Assembly (NCBI GenBank): GCA_013397455.1
Contig: VYZB01000216.1
Location: 765,334 to 829,333 of the forward strand
Direction: 5' to 3'
Source: Crotophaga sulcirostris
Taxonomy: Eukaryota > Chordata > Aves > Cuculiformes > Crotophagidae
DNA length: 64,000 nt
Shown: one piece after another, positions 12,329-23,100 of the stretch
How the letters are laid out: every line of letters begins with the position of its first letter
How positions within the stretch are numbered: position 1 is the first letter of the stretch
Translations under genes and position numbers: made by a program
The notes under the pieces: generated by a model
What the model saw: the letters and a program-made list of their open reading frames with translations, nothing else
Database searches by the model: none
What the model was told of the DNA's origin: nothing

Positions 12329-13575
12329 TTAGACTGATGTAAAAATAATTGCCATTTTAAAACATAAATTTTAAAGCAGTATATCTTAGGTTAAAATAAA
12401 ATTTATTAGTCTAAATAAGAACCATTATAATCTATGTATTTTTGCCAACAAGAAACAAGTCTGTTTACTCTGTTAGCATAGAATGCTGGAGTCCTGGAAC
12501 TGATGAATCTGTTTTGAACTGCTGCTTGTTGTTGAAAAACTTCTCTTGCAGGTAATTGTCACGATGCTTGAAAGTGTGGTAAGCAGAGGGAGAGATATCT
12601 GATGACCAAGCTGGGTGACATATAGTTTCATAGCTCAGTTTGTGCAGCTTCTGCAGAGTCATTTGTGAAACATGCAGTGGGCCTTGTCGTGGAGAAGAAT
12701 TAGTCCTTTTCGATTGACCAGTGTTGGATGCAAATATTGCAGTTCTTAGTGCATTTTGCCAGTTTCTTGCAATACTTCTCTGCTGTGATGGCTTTACCAA
12801 AATTCAAGAAGCTGTAGTGGGTGATTCCACTTGTCAGCCTCCAAACAGCAACCGTAACTTCCTTTTGATGCAGCTTAGGTTTGAGGAAGTGTTTTGGTGC
12901 TTTTCCTGGGTCCAGCCATTGCATGGAATGCCATTAGTTGTCATATAGAATTGCTTTTTCATCACATGTCACAATGCAATCAAGAAATGGGTCCGTTTTG
13001 TTGCACAAAAGGAGCAGAGAGCAGACTTTGTAACAGTGGTTTTTTTACTTTTGTTCAGCTCATGCGGCATCCATTTGTCAAGCTTTTTTGATTTTCCAGT
13101 TTGGTGCCAAATAACTGTTGAATGGTTAATGTTTAGTTCTTCTGCAACCTCTTGAGTTGTTGGATATATTTCAATAATGGCACTCGGTTGTCAACTCTCA
13201 CAGAAGGATGTCTGCAAGCCTCCTAGTCTTCAAGGCTCTTGTTCCCACTATGAAAGTTTTGGATGAAATGTCAAGCTGTATGTCCATTGATGGCCCCCTG
13301 GCCAAATGCTTGGTTGATATTGCTAGCAGTTTCACTGCTTTACACAACCTTTTGAACTCATACAAAAAAATCATTTGAATTTATTTTTTTTCCATTGTTA
13401 ATTTGACAGCATAATATAAAAAAATGTAAACAGTGAAAACAAAACCATTTGCATAAATAAGTAGAGCAAATTTAAAATGGTACAATACATGAACACAGTT
13501 AAATAAAAGTTGAATCCAAGACAAGCATCATGGTTTACAATGATAAAAACAACAATTATTTTTGCACCAACCTAA
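12329..13575 (-). mobile_element. Hsmar1/Galluhop-type mariner DNA transposon, full length but dead
   Basis: The element is 1247 bases, the usual size for mariner. The right end, read on the minus strand, begins TTAGGTTGGTGCAAAAATAA, close to the Hsmar1/MADE1 terminal repeat. The left end at 12329 reads TTAGACTGATGTAAAAATAA, a worn copy of the same terminal repeat. A TA follows the right end (13576-13577), as expected for TA target insertion; the matching left dinucleotide is TG, one mutation from TA. Between the ends lies a decayed minus-strand transposase. Related mariners are known from chicken (Galluhop) and other birds. Shifts and stops show it has long been inactive. Subfamily assignment is from recalled sequence. 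Confidence 0.9.
12430..13385 (-). pseudogene. Mariner transposase pseudogene
   Basis: Recognisable transposase pieces occur in order on the minus strand but in more than one frame. KKLDKWMPHELNKSKK (about 13120-13040) is from the region after the DNA-binding domain. VTCDEKAILYDN (about 12975) carries the first catalytic Asp. WLDPGKAPKHF and LHQKEVTVAVW (about 12915-12850) are in the catalytic core. LILLHDKAHC (about 12700) carries the second Asp. DISPSAYHTFKHRDNYLQEK (about 12600-12540) is the third-Asp region. Mariners need a D,D34D triad; here the third position reads Ala (SPSAYH instead of the family's SPTDYH), so the enzyme would be inactive even without the frame breaks. The N-terminal part is strongly eroded. 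Confidence 0.88.
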
Positions 13576-13726
13576 TAAAAAAATGCAGGCAGTTTATCAA
13601 CACCCCGAAGAGATCAACGATTTCTTTGGGAACATAGTGTTATCAGTTCCATAGGTAGATCTAAAACATGGAAAGACAGAGTACAAACACAATAAAGACT
13701 GCACAAACCATCACAGCCTGAAAATC

Positions 13727-15885
13727 AGAATCATAGAATCACAGAATGGATTAGGTTGGAAGGCACCTTAAAGAACATCCAATTGCAAACCCCCTGCCAT
13801 GGGCAGGGACACCTCCCACTGAACAAGGCTGCTCAAGGCCCCAGCTAACCTGGCCTTGAACGTCTCCAGGGAGGGGGCACCCACAGCTTCCCTGGGCAAC
13901 CTGTGCCAGGGCCTCACCGCCCTCAGCGTGAAGAATTTCTTCCTAAGGTCTCATCTAAATCTTCTCCCTTCCAATTTAAAGCCATTCCCCCTCGTCCTAT
14001 CACTGCAAACCCTTGTCAAAAGTCCCTCACCAGCTTTCCTGTAGCCCCTTCAGGGATGGGAAGGCCGCTATAAGGTCTCCCAAGAGCCTTCTCTTCTCCA
14101 GGTTGAACAACCCCAACTCTCTCAGCCTGTCGTCACAGCACAGGTGCTCCAGCCCTTTCATCATCTTTGTAGCCTTCCTCTGGGCCTGTTCCAACAGTTC
14201 CATATCTTTCTTATGTTGGGGATTACAGAACTGGACAAAATACTCCAGGTGGGGTCTAATGAGAGTGGAATAGAGGGGGAGAATCACCTCCCTCAATCTG
14301 TTGGCCACCCTTCTTTTGATGCAACCCTGGACATGGTTGCCCTTCTGGGCTGTGAGTGCACATTGCTGGCTCATTTCAAACTTCTCATCAACTAGCACTC
14401 CTAAGTCCTTCTCTGCAGGGCTGCTCTCAATCACATTGTCCCCCATCCTGTATTGATACTGGGGGTTGCCCCGACCCAGGTGTAAGACCTTGGTGAACAT
14501 CTTGTTATTCTTTGCTTCTCTTGCCAAGTTCACCTCCAGCTGCATGTTAGTCTTCCTGACTCCATCCCTACACAGCCAGGCAGCATCCTTATGCTCTTCC
14601 CAGATTACCTGTCCCTGCTTGCACTGCCTGTGCAGTTCCCTCTTGCTTTTCAGTTTGACCAGCAGGCCTCAACTCAGCCATGCTGGTCTCTTCCCTTCCC
14701 TGCCTGATTTCCTACATCCAGGGACTGAGTACTCTTGCACTTTGTGGAAAGCATCCTTAAAGATTTGCCAGCTCTGTTCTGCTTCATTATATCTGAGGAC
14801 CATTTCCCAGGGGGTCCTACTGACTAACTCCTTGAAGAGCTGGAAGTTTGCTTTCCTAAAATTTAGGGTTCTTGCTACACTCCTTGCCTCTCCTATATCC
14901 CTAAGGACCTTGAACTCCACCAGTGTGTGACCACTGCAGCGCAGGTTGCCTCCGAACTTGACATCACTGATGAGCTCACTTGCATTGATGACCCTGAGGT
15001 CCAGTATTGCATCCCCTCGGATAAGGGTGTCTATTATCTGGGTTAAGAAGTTATCTCCTATGCACTCTAGGACTCTCCTGGATTGCCTACAGCTTGTTGT
15101 GCTGTTTTTCCCCAGTGGTTAAAGTCCCCCAGTAGGATGAGAACTTGGCAGGCATGAAGCCTCAAGTAGCTGGAGGAAGAAGTCTTCATCAGTAGGCTCC
15201 CCTTCATCAGGTGGCCTGTAGTAGACACCATCCACAAGGTTCCTTTTGTTGCCTCGGTCTTTTATTCTCACTCATAAACTTTCTACTTGTTCACAGCTAT
15301 TCTTCAGGGACAGCTCTTCACATTTTATCAGTTTCCTTATACAGAGGGCAACACCTCCATCCCTCCATCCCTGTCTGTCCCTTCTGAAGAACCTGTAGCC
15401 ATCAAAAGCCACACTTCAGTCATGGGACTGGTCCTACCAAGTTTCAGTAACTGCAACCAGATCATAGCTTTCTAGCAGCACAGTAGCTTCCAACTCCTCC
15501 TGTTCCCCAAGCTGCGTGCATTTGTGTAGGGGCACTTGAGCTGGGCAGTTGGGCATATCACCTTCTTAGTGGAACACCCCTTATTTCCCTTAAGGTGTTC
15601 CATGGAGGTTTCCTTGTTGGTTCCTACTACCTCAGGGGCCCTCAGCTCATTACCACAAGAGTCCAACTGTGGTGCAGCATCCTCAGTGCACCCCGGGGGA
15701 GCAGATGAAGGGCCCATACTATCACATCTCAATGTGTCCACCCACAGCTTGTCATAGGCAATAAAAGCCTGATGTTATTGCCCTCCCTTTCACATCTAGT
15801 TTAAAGCCCTGTCAATAAACCCTGCAAGATCCTGAGCAAAAACCCTCCTACCTCCTTGAGAAATGTGACTCCCATTTAATACCTG
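13727..15885 (-). mobile_element. CR1 non-LTR retrotransposon, 5'-truncated and internally deleted
   Basis: CR1 is the dominant avian LINE. Read on the minus strand, the copy ends at 13727 with the typical 3' end (TTCCAACCTAATCCATTC, then ATTCTGTG/ATTCTATG units). Upstream come ORF2 C-terminal coding sequence (14027-14530), then endonuclease and linker sequence (14530-15741), then sequence typical of the stretch before the endonuclease (TTTAAACTAGATGTGAAAGG near 15800). The 5' border near 15885 is approximate and the 5' UTR and ORF1 are missing. The reverse transcriptase core is absent: linker sequence is joined directly to sequence that normally follows the polymerase motifs, near 14495-14506. 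No target duplication was identified. Confidence 0.93.
14027..15741 (-). pseudogene. CR1 ORF2 remnant: endonuclease plus C-terminal part, RT core missing
   Basis: Going along the minus strand, apurinic-type endonuclease motifs are visible: KCPYTNARS (about 15540), LVAVTETW followed by a stop (about 15445; the family has TETWW), GGVAL, VYYRPPDEGEP (about 15215), LLGDFNHW (about 15130), and SGHTLVEF (about 14930; the family's SDH catalytic motif reads SGH). The linker QLEVNLAREAKNNK (about 14530) runs in the same frame into KVLHLGRGNPQYQYRMGD, EKDLGVLVDEKFEMSQQCAL and LPLYSTLIRPHLEYFVQF. The polymerase palm with its F/YADD site should lie between these and is gone. Several stops and the SDH change make it a dead gene. 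Confidence 0.9.
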
Positions 15886-15889
15886 TAAG

Positions 15890-16840
15890 ACCAGTGCTAT
15901 GCAGGCCATTCCATTATCAAAAAAACCCAAAGTTGTTGTGGAGACACCAGCCACAGATCCAGTCGTCTATTACTATTTGAGATCAAGCTACGTGTCATAT
16001 TTTAATCTGGTACCGGGGGAAGTTCAAAAATAAGACTTCTACCTCCCTGTAGTGAAGCAATGATGAACATACCCACGGCTGTTGCTGGTGCGTTCCTACT
16101 TCTTTCCTACCAGCAGCAGTAGAGAAAAACTTTATCAATTAGGACACACTGACAGTTCCTGTGCTATTACCTAACAGTGTGCTCAGACACCTTCTCTCAG
16201 AGTTATGGGACAAGAAAGAAGTTTAAGCCCTTTCAGTGCAAAGAGGTCAGAGCCCTGATATTCAGCACTTCTTTTAAAGCTGCATGTTGCAGATCAGGTG
16301 CACAAGGACTAGACCCTCAGGTGGCAGCTCCCCAGTGTCCATAAATCTAACTGTACTTCTTAAACTGACCCTTTTTCTCCCTTGCCCCTGTGAACAGTGG
16401 TTGCTTGAAAATGACCAAAAAGAACCACTTCACAATAAAGTGCTTTGTAGCAGTTTACCCAGAAGTGTGTAGCATCCACAGAGAATCAAGTAAAATATAG
16501 GTTATTTGTGTGTTTTCCTTCTGCTAAAGCCTACTCTTTCCTTGCATGCTCAGTAATTCCCTTTTAGCCCACTTACATCCAACTTTTGTCTGAGAGAAGC
16601 ACGCTGCTCTGCTATTTCTTCTAAACACTCCCCTCCATATGCTTCTGTTAGTCACTCCATTTTGTCTTCTCTTCTGTTTGGAACTTTCTGAAGCAATGGT
16701 TGGTATTTTCTTTGTTATTTTCAGCGTTGGCTAAATAAATGTGTAACTCTGCTCTACACCTAGAAAATAGTATTTTCCAAGTTAATTGTCTAGTTGCTAT
16801 AGTCTGTCTCCAAGTTGTGTACCTTGATTTTCTGTCTTCC
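15890..16840. other. Unique noncoding DNA
   Basis: No gene or repeat family is recognisable between the CR1 5' border and the tandem duplication beside the gap. The only open frame of note (16284-16472, 62 codons) has no features of a coding exon. Confidence 0.5.
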
Positions 16841-16844
16841 TAAA

Positions 16845-16926
16845 AATTCCTCTTTGCTCTTCCTTTAATAGTGTCCTCTGAATTCAATTCCTCTTTGCTC
16901 TTCCTTTAATAGTGTCCTCTGAATTC
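16845..16926 (+). repeat. Perfect 41-bp tandem duplication next to the gap
   Basis: A 41-base unit beginning AATTCCTCTTTGCTCTTCC and ending CTGAATTC is present twice, head to tail (16845-16885 and 16886-16926), without a mismatch. It ends 40 bases before the run of Ns. Perfect identity suggests either a very recent duplication, a minisatellite that continues into the gap, or an assembly error at the contig end. Confidence 0.95.
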
Positions 16927-16966
16927 AATGCCAGTTCAGAAGGATAGTATTAAACAAGCAAATTAA

Positions 16967-17579
16967 NNNNNNNNNNNNNNNNNNNNNNNNNNNNNNNNNN
17001 NNNNNNNNNNNNNNNNNNNNNNNNNNNNNNNNNNNNNNNNNNNNNNNNNNNNNNNNNNNNNNNNNNNNNNNNNNNNNNNNNNNNNNNNNNNNNNNNNNNN
17101 NNNNNNNNNNNNNNNNNNNNNNNNNNNNNNNNNNNNNNNNNNNNNNNNNNNNNNNNNNNNNNNNNNNNNNNNNNNNNNNNNNNNNNNNNNNNNNNNNNNN
17201 NNNNNNNNNNNNNNNNNNNNNNNNNNNNNNNNNNNNNNNNNNNNNNNNNNNNNNNNNNNNNNNNNNNNNNNNNNNNNNNNNNNNNNNNNNNNNNNNNNNN
17301 NNNNNNNNNNNNNNNNNNNNNNNNNNNNNNNNNNNNNNNNNNNNNNNNNNNNNNNNNNNNNNNNNNNNNNNNNNNNNNNNNNNNNNNNNNNNNNNNNNNN
17401 NNNNNNNNNNNNNNNNNNNNNNNNNNNNNNNNNNNNNNNNNNNNNNNNNNNNNNNNNNNNNNNNNNNNNNNNNNNNNNNNNNNNNNNNNNNNNNNNNNNN
17501 NNNNNNNNNNNNNNNNNNNNNNNNNNNNNNNNNNNNNNNNNNNNNNNNNNNNNNNNNNNNNNNNNNNNNNNNNNNNNNN
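16967..17579. other. Assembly gap (613 N)
   Basis: The bases are undetermined. The gap has a non-round length, so the size may be an estimate from read pairs. Apparent open frames crossing it consist of unknown residues and mean nothing. Confidence 1.
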
Positions 17580-20105
17580 CACAAACTGACCTATAGTAAT
17601 CTTGAACTCATGCAAATTTGGTAAAATCCTAAAGATCTCCATATTCAAATGTATGTCTCCTTGCTTTAAAAACTCATATAATTATGCACTTTAAAACATA
17701 TTTATTTGAAAATGGTCTATATTTTTTAGCAAAACCTTAGGTTTAGTTGCCCGATCTTTGAAGTTTTTTGTGCTAGTACTAGAAGACACGTGTATAAGCA
17801 ATACTACTGGATATATCTATGCAGCTATAAATTCCTCTGTCAATAACACATAACCCCATTAACTCTGTAAACTTTTTCCACACCATAAAATAAGCCTTTT
17901 TTACCTTCTCTCTCTGGTATTTTTGATTATAAATCTCAATTTCTGTTTAACGCATACTATCAAGTCAGGAAGATTAGTTCAAAAAGCTACCTTGAAAAAA
18001 AAATGCACTCACAACTATTTTGTCCAAATCCATAGGCTTTTTAAGTGATTATACCCAGAGCAGATTAGTGACTTGTAAATATAGTGACTCAGCTGCCTTT
18101 CCTATTTCTCCACTACTCTGTATTATTGTCACACTCCACTATGACAGGGTTTCATCACATGCATTGGGTTTAGTAAGTGAATTTTGTCAAGTGAGCTTCA
18201 GTCATGCCTAAAGCTCAGACGCTTGTTGCAGTCAGCATTCCTTTGGACTGCTTTGTCAGCAGAAACTGGAAGAAAATCTTTCACTTATGTTTTGAATCTG
18301 GGGCACTGACTACCTTGAAACACCAATTTGATGCTGAAAGGCTGTGCACTCAAAAAAGGAAATATTGGTTTTGCTAGTTTGGTTTTTACCTTACAGATAC
18401 CACTTTTGCCTTAACTTCTTTTCTCAGAGGTATTTGTAATGAAGAGAAATATCACTAAAGATATGCCACTCCCTGAACTCTTCCTATAAGAAAACAAAAA
18501 AAAAGTAGTACCTGTTTCTTTGTGCTATATTACTTGCAAATTAACTTCAAAATAGTAATGTTTACTGAAGTGTTTAGACATTACAATAGAGGGATTATGC
18601 ATTTGTTTTAAAGTGAATGTGCGGCTAGTAGTGATTTTGGCAGTTAAATACAAGCAAGAACTGCTTGAAGAGTTTGAAAAATATTTTTGAAATGGTTAAA
18701 TATATAGCATGCTTCATGGACTAGATTCTCTAATTAGAGTTGTAGGCTTTATATCATTCAGTAGCCATAAGTCCCTTCCAGATCAGGCCCTTCATTTCTT
18801 ACTCTACAGATTCTGCATTGTACATGTTGGGATAACAGAGGAGTCCCAGAACATGAAGAATTCATTCCTTTTCTTCCTGCCTACTCTCCAGTGGTTTACG
18901 TGCCTCAAAGCAAGCAGCAGCAGAACATATTCCTCAATAAAAATAGCTGCCTGTAACCTTCACTTGTATTTCTGTGTGTTGATCCATGACATTGAACAAG
19001 AATCTAATACCAGATTTTTACTCATGTTTCTTGTACTTTTACGTAAAAAACTTTATTTGCATAAAATTTGGAACTTTTCTATGTTTAGAGCTGAATGCTG
19101 TCCTATCACATGTTCCTTGCTGAAATGCTCCTCTACGAATACAGCAAGTGTATGACAACACAAACAGAAGACTGTCTTTTTGAGACATAAGCAAGGATCA
19201 TTGATAGAAAAAACACTTGACAATTAGGATTCTGTGTTGCATTTTCTACTGCCCTAACCAATGTTTGCACCCTTGTTGACTGCCTTAGGAACAAATTTCA
19301 AGAGGTGGCACTGACACAAGGGGAAACATAGGAAGTAGTTGAACTCTGAAATTCTTTTTAAAGCTTCCAAGTAAGATCTTTGTAAGACAACTTTAACACT
19401 AACTGAATAATGCAAAGCAGTTGCAGAAAGTAAATGATAAATTAATAATCACAAGTCTTCACACAGAAAACTCATATGAACAGAAATAGCAACATGACCT
19501 ACTTTGCTAGTCAAAACAGTCTGCATAACAAATATTCCCAGTGAACTCTTCACTGATGACATAAACTCCATGTATAAGAGTATTGCTAGCCAGAATCTGA
19601 AAAATTAATAAATATTTTCCTTTCTTTAAAACATTCAAAGACAACACATGCACACACGCATTATGTACACACTTGAATACGTGTGTATACAAACATATAT
19701 GAGTGTCGAACTGAATTATAATTTAGTAACAGGAAAACAGACTTTTTTACGGTACCTTCTGCTTCTCTGTTTTTTGAAAACTCATTGGAGACAAAATGGC
19801 AGAGAGTGGGTGTAGGCATTCAAGTACAAAATCATTTAATTCACTCCTTATAGATGGTTCCACTGTGCTAGGAAAGTTTGAGCTGATTCAGCTGAAACTA
19901 TGGCTAGTTTTCAAATGATCTGACATAAACTTCATTCCATCACATATCATTCCAACCTATCCATGCTGCCCTGTCTCTGTGGAAGCCAGACTAGTCACAG
20001 ATGTCTTTTCCCTTTGCTGCTGTCTCCTCTGTTGACCCCAGAGTCACATAGCCCTTGAAGGACTTAGCAGGCAGCTTTCTCCCCCTCATTCTTTTTTTCT
20101 TAAGT
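17580..20105. other. Unique AT-rich noncoding DNA
   Basis: A plus-strand open frame of 148 codons (18709-19155) is the longest in this stretch; its translation is rich in Ser, Leu, Phe and Cys without a recognisable domain, and there is no splice or promoter context that would make it a gene. Near 19640-19690 there is a short (CA/TG)-rich patch. Otherwise nothing is seen. Confidence 0.5.
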
Positions 20106-20109
20106 TAGA

Positions 20110-20190
20110 AGAAAGATCAGGCCCTCAAAGGGGTAGAAATTGCCCAAGGTAACAGAAAATAATTCAGATAAGATTTTTGAAAAAGCAACA
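20110..20190 (-). repeat. Possible MIR core remnant
   Basis: The plus strand reads GTAGAAATTGCCCAAGGTAA followed by CAGAAAATAATTCAGATAAG. This resembles the reverse complement of the MIR core (ACTTGCCCAAGGTCACACAG). Only the central block is clear, so the call is tentative. Confidence 0.35.
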
Positions 20191-23100
20191 CTAAAAAGCT
20201 GGAAAATATTTTCCTGCAAAACACTCTAAGGCATACAGGAAAATAAACCTCTGGCAAACAGTTTATGCTATTTCATAAACACATAAAAATATATTAAGCT
20301 CTGGTACTTACACTTGTGATTATGAAAACAAAATAAGTATATTTTTTTAATACGCAGTCAAGTTTTACTCTATTCCAGAAGCCACGTGCATTTGAATTTG
20401 AACACACTGAGAAACCAATTAGTGTCTATAAGGATTTTGATTCTAGACAATGAATATCATTGTATTACTGATATGAAATTGATATTTGGATATCTAGGAT
20501 TGCTTCCTCCCGTTTTTTCAATGTTTGGACTGAATAATATGTAGGAAAACTAGAATACAGGTGTTAAAATATTTGCCTGTTGCAGTCACTGTCATATCTG
20601 TGTGTCAGTCTTTGCAATGTGAGCCCAGGCTCAGCTCCCCATAAGTTTATTTATAGCTGTAACAAAAGTGTAACTTGTCTTTCATGACACTATGCACAGC
20701 ATCATAATTAGACATTGCAGTATAGCTGAAATGAGAAAACATATAATACTTCATGTCTTTTGGAAATAGTGCCAAGATATGAATATATTGCCATTTACTG
20801 ACGTTCAAGCCTTATGCCTTAGAGATGACCAAGATAAATGGGCAGCACTATGTTAATCTTCAAAAAGAACTTGTTCTTCATGTCATGAAAAATTCTTTCT
20901 TTCAAGTGATGGAGTTTACCCTGTAAATTAAATCTCTAAAGTAATGAAAGAAACAACCCATGACACTGGTGGGGGAAATTAAATTAGAGTCACTAATAGC
21001 AGGTCAGCACAGTCCGAGCAGAGGTAATAGAAGTGACCACATGAATGATAAGCAGGCCTTCACTAGGCTGTGACATTTATTTCCCAGGGACTGTGACAAA
21101 CATTCATCTGTGTGGCAAGCAATTCACAATCCAGGCACCGGTATGTTTATAGCACAGCCTGACACTGGTGGAGCCAAAGCATGCCAGTCTTTCTCTTCAG
21201 GATGCTCTAATTCCTTAATGAAGACCATTAAGATAAGTAAAAATCTTTGACCCTTGCCCTTCTACTAAATCAATCTGCCACTGCTCCAGATAATATTTTA
21301 AGTTTATTTATTCATAAGCATGGAAGATATTTTCTGAACTAGTACATTCCCATTCCTCCCACTATTGCTAAACTCTGTAATTCTACCCTGAAGCAGTAAA
21401 ATACAAGGGAAAAAAAGAGGTAAGAAAATACAAAGAACAGATTCTGGTTTGGAATTTTTAAGGATCCAGTGTATGCTTTCTCTAAGGATTTTAACATCAT
21501 TGCAATAGCCACTGGCAAAATAACAGGATAAGATGTTAAGGTGTATAGACTCTTGCATATCATACAAAGCACCTCTGAAACTCAGAGGTTGATTTATTTC
21601 CTAATACCTGAGCATAATCACTGATCTTTTGATGTAAATGTAATAATGTAATAAATGACATATGCCCAGAGAAATTATAGGTTTCTATAAAACACAGGAC
21701 TAAACGGTAAGGTCATATTCTGCCACCTCTATTCTCTACATCAAAACAACTTACTAACATGCACCACCATAATTACCAAATATTTTCAGGAGGAAATAAG
21801 AATAGGGACAGTAGAAGTGAATGCAGTAGGACAAATATCAAAGTGCTTGGCAAAGCAATTGTGTAAGTAAATATATAAACCTTACAGCATACGAGCTTCT
21901 GTTCAGACAATAAAAGAAGCTGAAAGAAATGCTTGTTTGCATTATCCACAGGATATATGTGATCTTAACCTTTTAGTCATTATGTTAAAACAAACAGCAT
22001 ATTAAAATGGAAATTTCCCCAGAGTTACTGATTTGCAAAGTGAAATAATGAACTTCATATCTCTCATTTACTCACACTACTTGTTTCCATTTAAATGGTG
22101 ATTAGGCTTGCTCAGTGCTAATGATCACTTGGCAGTATTATTACATAGCTTAAAAATGCAGAGGTAAAACTACAGGTATAAAATACTACTAAAAATGCCA
22201 GTCAGCATTTTCTGGTGTTGCAGTAGACACTAGTGCTGTTTGACATTTCCAAACAGCATCCTGCCACAAAATTACGCCTTGCACAAAGACTCAGGCAGGT
22301 TTCAGAGGTAGTGTCAGTCTCTCCAGCTCTGCAACACCCTTCCTTCCTGCTGAAAACTTGCTCTTGTAGACACACTGCAACACCCTACACATGCTGAGGG
22401 TTGGCAAGGATAAGTTATAAATTGACATTGGATCCAGACCCCACTGATGACAACAGAAGTCCTGAAGAAATAGCTAGCTGAAGATACACGAACAAAATAA
22501 AAATAACGCATACTGTGGAAGGCAGACAATACTCAAAAAAATGCATTAATCAGTAAGCTAATTAAAGCCCTCTCGAAGCCTAAATTTTGTAGTTTCCATA
22601 GGCTAGATTTCAGAGCTTGTTGAGAAGTAGATTCTCTTAATTTTTAAAAGTTTTAATCATCAGTTCTAGAAGCCATAAACTTTGTCTTTAGTATGTATCT
22701 TTTTCTCATATAAATATTATGACAAAAGTATTGGAGTTTTCTTCCAAGAAGGCTAAAGAAAATGTTTATCACAGATCTCAACAGTTCCTCAAAACTCTTC
22801 AGAGCTACAAAACTAATTAAAAAAAAAATGCGCTGTTGTGCTTCCAGACCAAAAATGAAGACTATCTTAACATTTATTTGACAAAGAAAGTCAGTAATGT
22901 AACTTTCTAAACTTCTACTCATCTAGTATTTCAACTAAGGAAACTTTCAGGAGAACCAGTTTCTTCCAGAAAATTCTGGACTTTGAAACAGAAACAGCAT
23001 CAGTATAGGGGGAAAACTGAGGATGGCAAACCTTCTTGAATCTTTTAAGACTGAATTTTCCAAAGGCAAATTTAATCTAACTCTGCTCTGATTGAAGTCC

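Noticed and set aside
14466..14930. Plus-strand 154-codon open frame
   Set aside because: It is the antisense of CR1 coding sequence; the CR1 motifs are on the minus strand.
16925..17648. Minus-strand open frames of more than 200 codons
   Set aside because: They consist almost entirely of undetermined residues from the assembly gap.
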